DNA of 64,000 nucleotides from Lachnospiraceae bacterium (GCA_021770615.1 JAETQR010000009.1:1-64000), one strand, 5' to 3'; positions 36,990-46,612 are shown, counted from the first letter of the stretch. Numbers and translations: made by a program. Notes: generated by a model from the sequence alone, not told the origin.

Positions 36990-37508
36990 ATGGAGAATAC
37001 GAATAAATGTGCCGCACTTTTTAAGTTATTATGTGAGGATTATAACGGTTCTGAATTGGGAAAGAAGGCTTCCCAAAAGTTATTTTACTTTTTTGAGCGA
37101 TATGGGATTACATTAAATTTAAGATATGGAATCCATTATTACGGACCGTATAGTGCGAGGTTGGATGATGCAATGGATGAATTGGAATGTGAAGGATATA
37201 TTAGGATCGACACAAGTAAAACTACACATGTTATCAGTGCGGGAATGAGAGAGATTTCAGAGGAGTGCCTTACAGAGTCTGAGAGGAAGATCGCAGAGGA
37301 TGTGCTCAGACAATTTGGCCACAAATCCCCGATGGAACTGGAAGCATTGACGACGATGGACTATATTGCAAATTCCATGTTACCCTCCCGGTCAGAAAAG
37401 CAGAAGATCATCGCAAAATTCAAAGAGATCAAAGGAACAAAATTCGGAGAAGATGTGATTGAAAAATCATTTGGGGAATTGTCTTCATTGAATTTAATTT
37501 CTGTATAG
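36990..37508 (+). CDS. YwgA-like / Panacea-type small protein
   Basis: A 172-residue soluble protein. KKASQKLFYFFERYGI followed by RYGIHYYGPYSARLDDAMDEL matches the pattern of YwgA and of the Panacea/SocA-type domain (KxxYf...YGPYS). That domain occurs in antitoxins and proteolytic adaptors, so regulation of the HD partner is possible but unproven. The GGAGGGATAG overlapping the upstream stop serves as ribosome binding site, meaning translational coupling with the HD gene. A terminator follows at 37552. Confidence 0.75.
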   Translation: MENTNKCAALFKLLCEDYNGSELGKKASQKLFYFFERYGITLNLRYGIHYYGPYSARLDDAMDELECEGYIRIDTSKTTHVISAGMREISEECLTESERKIAEDVLRQFGHKSPMELEALTTMDYIANSMLPSRSEKQKIIAKFKEIKGTKFGEDVIEKSFGELSSLNLISV

Positions 37509-37551
37509 ATTACAGTTACATGCCGGTTGTAATATGGCAGTTTAATACAGT

Positions 37552-37587
37552 CCCGAAAGTGGTAAAATTGCTTCTTTCGGGTTTTTT
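37552..37587 (+). terminator. intrinsic terminator after the YwgA-like gene
   Basis: CCCGAAAG (37552-37559) pairs with CTTTCGGG (37574-37581), followed by six T. Confidence 0.88.
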
Positions 37588-37590
37588 CTA

Positions 37591-37619
37591 TTTACAAAAC
37601 CAGTGTAATTTTATACAAT
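37591..37619 (+). promoter_or_regulatory. promoter of the membrane protein gene at 37666
   Basis: TTTACA (37591-37596), a 17-nt spacer and TACAAT (37614-37619). An alternative TATAAT at 37620-37625 would give a 23-nt spacer. Confidence 0.5.
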
Positions 37620-37665
37620 TATAATATGTATGCACAGTTTTATGTGAGAAAGGCGGATTGTTTTT

Positions 37666-38637
37666 ATGAGCGCAGTAGCACAGTTCTTTTTGGGAGCCGG
37701 GGGGGCGCTGGCGGGATATGTTATAATCGGACTTGCAGCGGCTGTCGGTAAACTGGTGGGAGGAGCGATTTTGCGGTTTCACTTTGACCAATTTATCTTT
37801 TTTATGGTCATGATCAGTAAAGAGGGAAAAGGGATTTCGATCGGATTATGTGATCCGCAGCCATACATAAGCTGCAGTATGACAGATTCCAAGGATACAA
37901 AGATGCGGAATCTTATATATGGATCTTTTTCCATGGCAGTTGCATTATTTTTTACAGAGACTGTCTGTATCCAGATGTGGGGTACGAAGATTATGCCGTC
38001 TACTGCTTTTACGATTCCGATGGCGGTAGTAATGTGTGTTTATACCGGAATCCTCATTGTCTATCTTGGCTTCAATCAGAAACAGAAAGCGGGAAATGGC
38101 GCAGCAGGGATCATGAGACGTGAGTATGAAAAATGTTATGCGGCGGTCAAGGAGGGGAAGAGTCCGGCTGAAGTTGAGATGCAGAAGGTAGAGTATACCG
38201 GAAAACTTACAGATCTGCCGATATACAAAAAATATCTTCTGATGCTGTATTATCATTTTCTGGATCAGGGCGACTATGGGAATCTGGGGAAGGTTATGGA
38301 TGAACTGGAGGATCATGTACCGGATAAGTGGTCTCGTGGAGATATGGGGATACTTTGCGAATTTGTTTTTTATAATGTGATCGTTTCCCCGAATGACGGG
38401 AAGGCTCAGTTTTATGGTAAGCAGTTTTTGGAAAAGATGGAAGGAAATGAAGAGGCGAATGTCAAAAGGGTATTTGCATACTGGCTGTTTTTCAAGGATA
38501 ACGACAAGGGAGCTGCCCTGCAGATCGCAATGGAGGCAATCAAGGCAACGACGACATACCGGCTTGCCGGATGCCGCCGGATGGAGCAGCGTCTGATCGA
38601 GGCGCTGATGAAGCGGATCGAGAGTACGCCATCGTGA
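37666..38637 (+). CDS. membrane protein of unknown function with soluble helical C-terminus
   Basis: A 323-residue protein I cannot assign. An N-terminal glycine-rich hydrophobic helix (about 8-35) and two further membrane segments (about 87-105 and 115-138) are followed by a soluble helical part of about 180 residues with TPR-like character (YYHFLDQGDYGNLGKVMDEL, RVFAYWLFFKDNDKGAALQI). It has its own promoter. It precedes the DUF5717-type operon and may belong with it functionally, since that operon also has tetratricopeptide-like and coiled-coil membrane proteins; this is inference from position. Confidence 0.65.
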   Translation: MSAVAQFFLGAGGALAGYVIIGLAAAVGKLVGGAILRFHFDQFIFFMVMISKEGKGISIGLCDPQPYISCSMTDSKDTKMRNLIYGSFSMAVALFFTETVCIQMWGTKIMPSTAFTIPMAVVMCVYTGILIVYLGFNQKQKAGNGAAGIMRREYEKCYAAVKEGKSPAEVEMQKVEYTGKLTDLPIYKKYLLMLYYHFLDQGDYGNLGKVMDELEDHVPDKWSRGDMGILCEFVFYNVIVSPNDGKAQFYGKQFLEKMEGNEEANVKRVFAYWLFFKDNDKGAALQIAMEAIKATTTYRLAGCRRMEQRLIEALMKRIESTPS

Positions 38638-38677
38638 TGTGTGATTGCTAAAATTGGTTTCTGTGGTAATCGCATGA

Positions 38678-38706
38678 ATGACATTTTCCTATAAATATGT
38701 TATAAT
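38678..38706 (+). promoter_or_regulatory. promoter of the DUF5717-DUF5716 operon
   Basis: ATGACA (38678-38683), a 17-nt spacer and a perfect TATAAT (38701-38706), 35 nt before the first start codon. Confidence 0.6.
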
Positions 38707-38740
38707 AATATCAGTTAAGAATGAAAAGTGAGAAGATGCA

Positions 38741-41700
38741 ATGAGAGAAAAAGTGATGTCGCTGGCACAGGGGAAATTTACATATGAGATGCCAGAGATC
38801 ATTTGTTCAACGGAATGCCTGAAATTTGATGTGACAGAGGGCGGAGAAGCCACCTCTGTTTTTCGTGTGTCCAATGCCCACAAAACAAAGATAAAGGGAT
38901 TTGGCGCTGTTGATGATTTTAACTTTGACTTTCTTCCGGTGTTTGATGGAAAGGAAAATGAGATTACGGTAAAGGTATTTGCTGCGAATAAAAAAGCGGG
39001 GGACATACTGAAGGGCGACATTTATATCATTACGGATTGCGGGGAGTATACGCTGCCCTATGAAATCCATGTGACAGGCCGCTGTTTGGAGAATGACTCA
39101 GAGCCTGTGCACTCGTATGACGAATTTGTGGAAATAGCCAGAAAAAATTTTGATGGAGCAGTTTCCCTGTTTTATCATGATAAATTTAAAAGTCTTTATC
39201 TGAAAGAGATGGGGGAAAAAAGATTATATCAGAACTTAACATATAAAAATCCAAAGAAACAGGCATTAGAAGAGTTTCTTGTAGCTCATGGAGACAAAAA
39301 ACCAGTGCAGTTCATGGTCAATAAGAAACAGCTTTCTTATGAGATCAATGGAGAGGATATTTCCGGTGAGATCGCAGTGGCAAAGGATAGCTGGGGTATG
39401 ATCGGAATCAAACTGAGATCGGACAGTAACCTCATCTCCCTGAGCAAAAGTATTCTTTATGCAGGAGATTTTAAAGAGGATCAGGCGGTGGTTTCCTTTC
39501 GTATTGCTGCCGCAGGTGTATCCCCGGGCATACACCGTTGCCGGATCGTGCTTGAAAATATTTATCAAAAACTGGAAGTGGTCGTTCGGATCCGTGGAAT
39601 GGAGGGCGCTGCGGTGCGCCGTGAGGAGAGGGCCCGGAAGGAACAGATCGCACGTATTACGCAGTGTCATGTGCAATATGTGATGAACAGCAGTTTGAAG
39701 GATCAATGGCTTAAAATGCTTGAAGAAGAGCGGGGACAGCTCATAAGCTCCGACGAAGGTATTGAGAGGATACTGGATGGATATATTAGCTTTCTGGCCG
39801 GAGATGAAAAACGAATGAACAGGTTTCTGAATGCTGTGGAGGGGATTACACCTCCTGCGTCCGGAGAGAGTAGCGATAAAGTGTTGAGATATCTGGAGAT
39901 CCTGTATATCTGCTCCCGCATTCGGTCTGAGGAGGAGTTTTCTGGGGAAGTATGTGGTGAGATTATTAAATACTATACCAGCGGCTACAGGAACTGGCGG
40001 CTTCTTGTAATGTTAGAGCGGCTTGGATATTATAAAGAGAATTCAGCCGGACTTTTAGAGGAACTGGATGTATTGTGGGAAGATGGGTGCTATAGTCCAT
40101 ACATGCATTTGTACCGCATGATGCTTATTTTACAGGATACGGCATTGTTGAAGAAATTGGACGCCAGAACGATGGGGGCGTTACGATTTGGATTAAAACA
40201 CGATTTAATGACACAGGAGATTGTGATCGCAGTTTCATTTCTTGCTGCGAGGCAAAAACGTTTTATACCGGCTCTTATGTCTCTTCTGGAAGGGTGCTAT
40301 GAAATGTTTGGGAATAACGACACGCTTCATAGTATCTGTGCTCTTCTGATCCGTTCTGAGAGACTTGAAGATAAATATTTTAAGTGGTTTCAGCTTGGGG
40401 TAGAGAAAAGGCTGCGCATCACAGAACTTTTTGAATATTATATGTATACGTTGGGAAAAGAGTGCTTTGACGAGGCTCTTCCGGTCGTGATGACGTATTT
40501 CCAGTATGAAAATCATTTAAGAGATTCTGTCAAGGTATCTTTTTATGCCAGTATTGTCAGAAACCGGGAGGAACATCCGGAATATTTCCAGATTTACCAG
40601 AATGCGATCCGGGAGTTCACGCTTGCACAACTGTATGAGCATCATATCAGCGAAGAGCTGGCGGTTTTATATGAGGCCTTTTTATCAGCGGAAAACATAA
40701 AGGATCACATTGCCAGGGAATTGCCGTTTATCCTGTTTACCCACCGAATCCGCTGTACAAATAAAAATATGGAAAAAGTTGCCGTTGTGCATGATGAGGG
40801 TGTGGGAGAGATCTTGTATCATCTTGTGAATGGGGAAGCATATATTCAGATTGGGACACCTCATTATAAGATTTACTTTGTGGACAAGAACGGATTTTAT
40901 CATGCAGATACGATTTCTTATCAACTTGACAAAATATTAAATCTGGATTTTCTTTCGGAAAACTGCTATGAAAATGGGTCAGAACACCCGGTGCTCCTGC
41001 TTCATGTATTTTCAAAGGCATTGCAGGCAGAGGATACCGGTGCGAGGGATGCGCTTCTTTTGCATATGATGATACGGAAAAAGCTGCCGGGGGTGGAATA
41101 CACATATAAGGCGCTCCTTGCTTTATATGGATATTACAAAGAGATTGGTGAGGATCTGCTCTTAGAGGAGGTCATTGAGCAGATTGATTTCAAATATCTG
41201 GAACCGGAACGGCGTTCCGGCATCCTTCAGACGATGATCCAGCATAAAATGAATGACCGTGCCATGGAAGTGATGAAACGATATGAGATCATGGATTGCA
41301 GCCGGAAACTCATCCTTTTGCTTCTTACATGGAAGCTTGAGGAAGGGGAGGGGAAATTTGATCCGTATTATATGAGGCTCTGTTATTTTCTGTACTGTCA
41401 TGGCGAAAAGAACAAAGTTACCCTGAACTATCTGGTGAATTTCTTTATGGGCAGTACGGACAGGCTGCTTGCAATTTATCAGGATGCGTTAAAAAATGAG
41501 ACCGATATCAGCGATGGGGGGACGGAACGTCTTCTTGGTCAGGCGCTTTTTGTGGCAGACAGCCCCGCGAAGTATTATGATATTTTTCTCGATTATTTTG
41601 AATATGGTGCGAATCGTATGCTTGTTAAGGCATTTCTTGGCTATACGGCGTATGAGTACCTGGTAGGACGATGTGAGCTTTCGGAAGCGGTGTTGGAGAA

Positions 41701-42265
41701 GATCCAGAAGGAAGGCCTGTCAGAAGATAACCACATCATGATCCTTGCAATGCTCCGGTATTATGCGGGAAAAGAGGAGTATACGGATGCGGAGAGGGAA
41801 TATATCGAGTACCATTTGTCGCGGTATGTTTCTACCGGAAAGATTTTTACTTTTATGAAGGAATTTGTAGGAAAGGTGGAAGTCCCATTCGCTGTCGAAC
41901 ATGCGGATATCATACAGTTGTACTCTTCGCATAAAGGAGATATCTATATCGAATTGTGGGATGGGGAGGAAAAAAAGCTAACGCAGCCGATGAGGCAGGT
42001 TTTTGATGATATTTATGTATATGAAACGCTTTTATTTCAGGGAGAGAGCCTTCGTTATCTTATTTTTGCAGGAGATATGGAAAATCCGGTCCAAAGCGGG
42101 GAACTTGAAAAGAGGGAGATTTCCAAAGGAGATATGGCGTTTTATGAAATGGTCAATGAGATGATCGAGGCAAGAGAAAGCGGTGATACAGAGCGGTATG
42201 AAGCTCTTGTGGAACGTTACCGGAGCAGGCAGAAGGTGGCAGAAAAATTATTTGTTTCCCTGTAA
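38741..42265 (+). CDS. very large DUF5717-type protein
   Basis: A 1174-residue protein without signal peptide or membrane helix. The first 110 residues look like a beta-sandwich (KFDVTEGGEATSVFRVSNAH, YEIHVTGR), as does a second segment at about 190-290. The centre (about 300-1050) is almost wholly helical and resembles repeat solenoids. A final beta-rich domain (about 1050-1140: IQLYSSHKGDIYIELWDGEE) follows. The overall design matches the uncharacterised DUF5717 family of Lachnospiraceae. Start at ATG 38741 after GAGAAG; ATG 38756 (MSLAQGKF) is a possible alternative. First gene of a tightly spaced operon running to thiE. Confidence 0.7.
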   Translation: MREKVMSLAQGKFTYEMPEIICSTECLKFDVTEGGEATSVFRVSNAHKTKIKGFGAVDDFNFDFLPVFDGKENEITVKVFAANKKAGDILKGDIYIITDCGEYTLPYEIHVTGRCLENDSEPVHSYDEFVEIARKNFDGAVSLFYHDKFKSLYLKEMGEKRLYQNLTYKNPKKQALEEFLVAHGDKKPVQFMVNKKQLSYEINGEDISGEIAVAKDSWGMIGIKLRSDSNLISLSKSILYAGDFKEDQAVVSFRIAAAGVSPGIHRCRIVLENIYQKLEVVVRIRGMEGAAVRREERARKEQIARITQCHVQYVMNSSLKDQWLKMLEEERGQLISSDEGIERILDGYISFLAGDEKRMNRFLNAVEGITPPASGESSDKVLRYLEILYICSRIRSEEEFSGEVCGEIIKYYTSGYRNWRLLVMLERLGYYKENSAGLLEELDVLWEDGCYSPYMHLYRMMLILQDTALLKKLDARTMGALRFGLKHDLMTQEIVIAVSFLAARQKRFIPALMSLLEGCYEMFGNNDTLHSICALLIRSERLEDKYFKWFQLGVEKRLRITELFEYYMYTLGKECFDEALPVVMTYFQYENHLRDSVKVSFYASIVRNREEHPEYFQIYQNAIREFTLAQLYEHHISEELAVLYEAFLSAENIKDHIARELPFILFTHRIRCTNKNMEKVAVVHDEGVGEILYHLVNGEAYIQIGTPHYKIYFVDKNGFYHADTISYQLDKILNLDFLSENCYENGSEHPVLLLHVFSKALQAEDTGARDALLLHMMIRKKLPGVEYTYKALLALYGYYKEIGEDLLLEEVIEQIDFKYLEPERRSGILQTMIQHKMNDRAMEVMKRYEIMDCSRKLILLLLTWKLEEGEGKFDPYYMRLCYFLYCHGEKNKVTLNYLVNFFMGSTDRLLAIYQDALKNETDISDGGTERLLGQALFVADSPAKYYDIFLDYFEYGANRMLVKAFLGYTAYEYLVGRCELSEAVLEKIQKEGLSEDNHIMILAMLRYYAGKEEYTDAEREYIEYHLSRYVSTGKIFTFMKEFVGKVEVPFAVEHADIIQLYSSHKGDIYIELWDGEEKKLTQPMRQVFDDIYVYETLLFQGESLRYLIFAGDMENPVQSGELEKREISKGDMAFYEMVNEMIEARESGDTERYEALVERYRSRQKVAEKLFVSL

Positions 42266-42296
42266 TGTGTTCCCGCTACGAAAGGTATGGTATTGT

Positions 42297-43502
42297 ATGA
42301 GTCAGAGAAAACTATATGTGGGCGTGGACCTTAGAGATGACATAACACAGATTTCAGTTTTGGGGCCTGGGGATATGGAGCCACAGAGGATGACGGTTCC
42401 CGGGACAGAGGACATCAATGTCCCGACAGTCGTTTCCATACCCGGGACGAAGGAGTGTATTGAGGGATTTGTGGATCGCATTTACCGCCAGGAGCCGGTA
42501 TTTGCCGCCGGGAAAGAGTCTGACCCTGTCAATATACTGGCTGCCTTTTTTCGGAAGACTTTATCATTTACAAAAAAGAAATATCCGAGAGAGGCGATAA
42601 GACAGCTTGTCGTGACGACAGAGTATAAAGATTTCCGCTTTATCAATACCGTTTATCAGGCGCTTAAGAAGCTTGGGATCGACAAGGACCGGGCGATGGT
42701 CATTGACCGCAGGCAGAGTTATATTTACTATGTCATGAGCCAGAAGAAGGAATTGTGGATCAACCATGTAGGGCTTTTTGACTATACAAAAGAAAAACTT
42801 ACTTATTACCAGATGCAGACTGACCGGTATAAAAGGCCAATGCTTGTTAGCGTTACAGAGAGGGACTACAGTGATTATATTGAGTTGTTTTCCGGTGAGG
42901 AAAGCACGGCAGAGGAGAAGGGGTCTATCTTTGAGGGGATGGTAAATGGGGCGATCCATGGACAGATTATTACCACGCTTTACATGACCGGAGACGGGTT
43001 TTCAGATGGTTTTGCAGATGGGGTGATGAAAAAACTCTGTGTGGGAAGACATCTTTTCCAGGGGGATAATCTTTATGTAAATGGCGCCTGTTATTGCGCA
43101 AGGGAGGTGTCCGGAGACCGGAAGCTGGAAGAATTTGTATATCTTGATGAGGATACCGTGAGATCGCACATTTCCATCAATGTGTATACGGATGCCAAAA
43201 GTCAGGAAATCCTGCTTGTGAGGGCGGGAACTCCGTGGTATCAGATCGATCAGGAAACGGATCTGATACCGGATGGTGATAGTGAGCTGGTTTTGAATCT
43301 GAAAAATATACTGACAAAGGAAAAGGTTTCACATATGATTCCGATGGAAGGCATTCCGGGGCGCACGGACCGGAGGGCAAGGATCGGAGTCCAGATCCGT
43401 TTTGCGGGCAGGGATAAATGTATCGTTACGGTAAGAGATAAAGGATTTGGTGTATTTTTTCCATCTTCGTGCAGGATATGGGAAGAGACGATCACATTAT
43501 AA
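42297..43502 (+). CDS. Hsp70/actin-fold ATPase-like protein (DUF5716-type)
   Basis: A 401-residue protein. LYVGVDLRDDITQISVLGPG near the N-terminus is a phosphate-1-like loop of the actin/Hsp70 fold, followed by NVPTVVSIPGTKE, a segment like the early Hsp70 nucleotide-binding domain. A second-lobe segment is IIT-TLYMTGDGFSDGFADG, where Hsp70 would have its adenosine motif. The Hsp70 substrate-binding domain is absent, and a short beta-rich C-terminus replaces it. The DUF5716 assignment is from memory of the family pattern. The start at 42297 has only AAAGG at 11 nt; the open frame continues upstream into the previous gene. It is the second gene of the operon. Confidence 0.72.
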   Translation: MSQRKLYVGVDLRDDITQISVLGPGDMEPQRMTVPGTEDINVPTVVSIPGTKECIEGFVDRIYRQEPVFAAGKESDPVNILAAFFRKTLSFTKKKYPREAIRQLVVTTEYKDFRFINTVYQALKKLGIDKDRAMVIDRRQSYIYYVMSQKKELWINHVGLFDYTKEKLTYYQMQTDRYKRPMLVSVTERDYSDYIELFSGEESTAEEKGSIFEGMVNGAIHGQIITTLYMTGDGFSDGFADGVMKKLCVGRHLFQGDNLYVNGACYCAREVSGDRKLEEFVYLDEDTVRSHISINVYTDAKSQEILLVRAGTPWYQIDQETDLIPDGDSELVLNLKNILTKEKVSHMIPMEGIPGRTDRRARIGVQIRFAGRDKCIVTVRDKGFGVFFPSSCRIWEETITL

Positions 43503-43540
43503 AAGATGTGGGGATCGATCGGTCTGGAAAGGTGAAAAGT

Positions 43541-44314
43541 ATGTTCATATTGTGTAAAAAAAAGTTGGCGAAAGAACCATATATCATACCGGTTTCAGAG
43601 GTGCCGGTGTATTCGCTGGAAGAACTTTGTTATTATATCTACAATAATATATACAGTGTCACAGAGGAGTTCTTTGACGGAAAACTGGCAGTATGGATCC
43701 GCGAGCAGATCGGTAGTGATTCTCTGGCAAAGAAAATGAAGACACTGATCGAAAGGCACAACGATCTCAAGGACCTTGTCGTGACTCTCCTTTGTTCCTG
43801 TGATTATTATAAAGAGGAAGAAGTCGTTAAACTCGTGGAGATCATGAACCGGATCGAAAATCTTCCTCCACATGAAAAAAATAAGATCAAGGCGGATAAT
43901 TATCTTCATGCAGGGAAATATGGAAAAAGTCTCCATGAGTATAAAAAACTTCTGTATGGGAGGATGGCGGACAAGTTTACTCCTGAGGAATATGGAAATC
44001 TCCTGCACAATCAGGCCATTGCCCTTTTTCACGTCTCGTCTTTTCATGAGGCAGCAAGAGGGTTTAAAGAAGCATATGCGAGAAATCACAATGAGCAGTC
44101 GCTAAACCAGTATTTGTATACACTTCTGATCACGGATCAGGAGGAAAGATTTATAAAAGAGGGATTGTCGTATGACAAAACGACAGAGGAACTTGGAGAG
44201 TTAAAGCAAAACTTAACAAAAACCAAAGAAGCTTGCAAGAGGGACGTACAGGATGGGGAAGAGTTTGTTGAGAAATGCAAAAATGAACTTCGGGTTTCAT
44301 TTTCAGGAGGATGA
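43541..44314 (+). CDS. helical-repeat (TPR-like) protein of unknown function
   Basis: A 257-residue soluble protein. After an N-terminal region (YIIPVSEVPVYSLEELCYYI), the middle and C-terminal parts are helical with TPR-like periodicity (ADNYLHAGKYGKSLHEYKKL; NLLHNQAIALFHVSSFHEAA). The end is a charged helix. The function is unknown, but such repeats usually hold protein partners together. The start at 43541 has AAAGGTG about 8 nt upstream. Its stop region holds the AGGAGG used by the next gene. Third gene of the DUF5717-DUF5716 operon. Confidence 0.68.
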   Translation: MFILCKKKLAKEPYIIPVSEVPVYSLEELCYYIYNNIYSVTEEFFDGKLAVWIREQIGSDSLAKKMKTLIERHNDLKDLVVTLLCSCDYYKEEEVVKLVEIMNRIENLPPHEKNKIKADNYLHAGKYGKSLHEYKKLLYGRMADKFTPEEYGNLLHNQAIALFHVSSFHEAARGFKEAYARNHNEQSLNQYLYTLLITDQEERFIKEGLSYDKTTEELGELKQNLTKTKEACKRDVQDGEEFVEKCKNELRVSFSGG

Positions 44315-44316
44315 TC

Positions 44317-45555
44317 ATGGGTTTTAAGTTGTTTGGCAGGAAAAAAAGAAAAACGGATCAAAGAGGGAAAGAGATTGAACCGGAAACAACAGAAAAAGCG
44401 GGCAGAGGGGGGGACGGAGAGAACGGACAAGAGGTGCAAAAGCAGGATGTGCCGGAAGAAACAATAAAGCTGGAGAAGGAAAATGTAGATTTAACAAATA
44501 AAACCCTGCGTTTGGATTATATCCAGCGGCTTTATGAGGGAGTCGGAGAGGCGAAGCGGCAGTGCGAAGAAATAAAGTCTGAATACGGACAGGTCACTTC
44601 TTATCTGAAAGATATCCAGCTGATGGATCAGGCGTTAGAAGAAGAGAAGGAAGTTCTGAAAGAGACTGCCGGTGCCATCGTGGAACTGACGAAAGAAAGA
44701 GAACGTCTGAGGGGAAAACGCTACAAATTTACTGATGCGCAGAAGACAGCCATGGAAAATTTTGAGCCGAAGGCTGCAGGAGATATCGTTAAATTGAAAG
44801 AGTTTGAAGATTATCAGATTAAGATCAAACATGACATGCGGCAGCTCGACAGTGAGAAGAGGATGCTTCTGGGGGATAAACGGGATATTGTGAGAAAGCA
44901 GAGCACACTCCGGTTAGTCAGCAAAGTCCTCGGTGGGCTTCTTGCCATGTTTGGTATCCTTCTTGTGACGATCCTGTTCGTGTTTGAGGCAGATATACGG
45001 GTTCCGTTTGTGGCTACTGTCATATTTGCCTTTGTTGTGACATTGATCATTGTTGTGGAAGCGAGGAAGAACCGAACAGATATGGTTATCACGGAGAGAA
45101 AATGTAACCGTGCGATTTCGCTTGCAAACCGTGTGAAAATTAAATATGTAAATAACACGAGAACGATTGATTATATGTGTGCGAAGTACCGGGTCAGAAA
45201 TGCTACGGAACTTGAATTTGTATATGATCAGTACCGGAAGGCAAAAAGGGAATGGGCAAGGCAGCGGGAAGATACTTTTATGCTGAATGAGAAGAATGAG
45301 ATTCTTATGGCTGAGTTGAAAAAGCTGGGAGTAAAAGACCGTGAAATCTGGTTTGCACAGGCGGGCGCTATTGTGGATCCGAGAGAGATGGTGGAAGTAC
45401 GGCATGAATTGAATGAGAGGCGTCAGAAGCTGAGGGAGCAGATCGATTACAACAACGGATTAATGCAGGATTTTATGCAGGAACTGGAGCGTATCCGGAA
45501 TAAGAAACCGGAATATGCCAGGGAGATAGAGGATATGATCGGAGGTCATTTATGA
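44317..45555 (+). CDS. coiled-coil membrane protein of unknown function
   Basis: A 412-residue protein. A basic, acidic-then-polar N-terminus (GFKLFGRKKRK) leads to a coiled coil at about 50-185. Two close membrane helices follow (about 203-222 and 228-246, LLAMFGILLVTILFVF and ATVIFAFVVTLIIVVEA), then a second long helical region to the C-terminus. Both large parts would face the cytoplasm. ATG 44317 is 6 nt from AGGAGG; ATG 44311 abuts it. Its stop overlaps the CBS gene start by 4 nt. No family recognised. Confidence 0.68.
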   Translation: MGFKLFGRKKRKTDQRGKEIEPETTEKAGRGGDGENGQEVQKQDVPEETIKLEKENVDLTNKTLRLDYIQRLYEGVGEAKRQCEEIKSEYGQVTSYLKDIQLMDQALEEEKEVLKETAGAIVELTKERERLRGKRYKFTDAQKTAMENFEPKAAGDIVKLKEFEDYQIKIKHDMRQLDSEKRMLLGDKRDIVRKQSTLRLVSKVLGGLLAMFGILLVTILFVFEADIRVPFVATVIFAFVVTLIIVVEARKNRTDMVITERKCNRAISLANRVKIKYVNNTRTIDYMCAKYRVRNATELEFVYDQYRKAKREWARQREDTFMLNEKNEILMAELKKLGVKDREIWFAQAGAIVDPREMVEVRHELNERRQKLREQIDYNNGLMQDFMQELERIRNKKPEYAREIEDMIGGHL

Positions 45556-45983
45556 ATATACTTTTCTTATTAAAACCGAAAAATACAGTGTCTTTTTTAT
45601 ATGAAGATTATACACTCAGGCAGGGACTTGAGAAAATGCGGTCGCATGGATATACGGCAGCGCCGGTGCTTTCCCGTGAGGGATATTATGAGGGGACTGT
45701 GAACGAAGGGGATTTTTTGTGGCATATCATTGACCAAAACGATGGTGAACTCCGGCATCTGGAGAACGAGAGGGTAAGTGATATCGTGCGGGAAAACTGG
45801 AATCAGCCGGTCACAGTGAGTGCAACTGTAGAGGATCTTCTGGAACTCGTCTTAAACCAGAACTTTGTTCCGGTTGTTGATGACAGAAATTTATTTGTGG
45901 GGATCATCACTCGAAAAGCGGTGATCGAACACTTCAGGGACAGGATTGTGGAATTGAAAGAAAAAGTGAAGGAAAAGGAGTGA
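45552..45983 (+). CDS. CBS-domain protein
   Basis: A 143-residue protein consisting essentially of one Bateman module. The first CBS motif is HGYTAAPVLSREGYYEGTVN and the second is NQNFVPVVDDRNLFVGIITR. CBS pairs bind adenine nucleotides (AMP, ATP, c-di-AMP) and regulate partner proteins. With no enzymatic domain attached, it is probably the sensing subunit of the operon, an inference from context. ATGA overlap with the upstream gene; the thiE reading frame overlaps its stop. Confidence 0.85.
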   Translation: MNILFLLKPKNTVSFLYEDYTLRQGLEKMRSHGYTAAPVLSREGYYEGTVNEGDFLWHIIDQNDGELRHLENERVSDIVRENWNQPVTVSATVEDLLELVLNQNFVPVVDDRNLFVGIITRKAVIEHFRDRIVELKEKVKEKE

Positions 45984-45991
45984 TATGGCTC

Positions 45992-46612
45992 ATGAAACCA
46001 CGGGTCGATTATACACTTTATCTGTGTACAGACAGAGAGTTAATGACGACGGATACGGTCACAGAGGCGGTGGAACTTGCGATAAAGGGCGGCGTGACAG
46101 TCGTTCAGCTTAGAGAAAAGGAGTGTTCGGGGAGGGAATTTCTGCAAATTGCCCATGAGGTAAAAGAAATAACAGATGCCTACGAGGTTCCGCTGATCAT
46201 CAATGACCGGCTTGATATCGCTATGGCAGTGGATGCGGACGGAGTGCATCTCGGTCAAAAAGATCTCCCGGCTGCTGTGGCCAGGGAACTTCTGGGGCCG
46301 GATAAGATCATAGGGGTGTCCGCATGGAATGCAGAGCTTGCTCTCCGGGCACAGAAAGATGGTGCAGATTATATTGGGGCAGGCGACGTGTTTGGTACAT
46401 CCACCAAGGCAGATACCCACCACGTTTCGCTACAGGAGCTTGCAAAGATTAAAAGAACAGTAAAAATCCCCGTAGTTGCCATTGGAGGAGTCAACATGGA
46501 AAATGCAGAGAAACTGAAAGGGACAGGTATCGATGGTGTAGCAGTCATTTCTGCTGTTCTTGCTGCCCGTGACATAACAGCGGCCGCTGAAGAGTTATCT
46601 CAGGTTTTCTAA
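45992..46612 (+). CDS. thiE: thiamine phosphate synthase
   Basis: A 206-residue TIM-barrel enzyme joining HMP-pyrophosphate and HET-phosphate to thiamine phosphate. Visible motifs are YLCTDRELM, VQLREKECSGREFL (pyrophosphate/Mg site), INDRLDIAMAVDADGVHLGQ, ADYIGAGDVFGTSTK and VVAIGGVNMENA. The start is ATG 45992 (MKPRVDYTLY), with AAGGAG 12 nt upstream; an overlapping GTG at 45980 is an alternative. No other thiamine gene and no TPP riboswitch is near, so this gene rides on the DUF5717 operon. The last codons (EELSQVF) and stop lie in a segment duplicated 73 nt downstream. Confidence 0.95.
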   Translation: MKPRVDYTLYLCTDRELMTTDTVTEAVELAIKGGVTVVQLREKECSGREFLQIAHEVKEITDAYEVPLIINDRLDIAMAVDADGVHLGQKDLPAAVARELLGPDKIIGVSAWNAELALRAQKDGADYIGAGDVFGTSTKADTHHVSLQELAKIKRTVKIPVVAIGGVNMENAEKLKGTGIDGVAVISAVLAARDITAAAEELSQVF

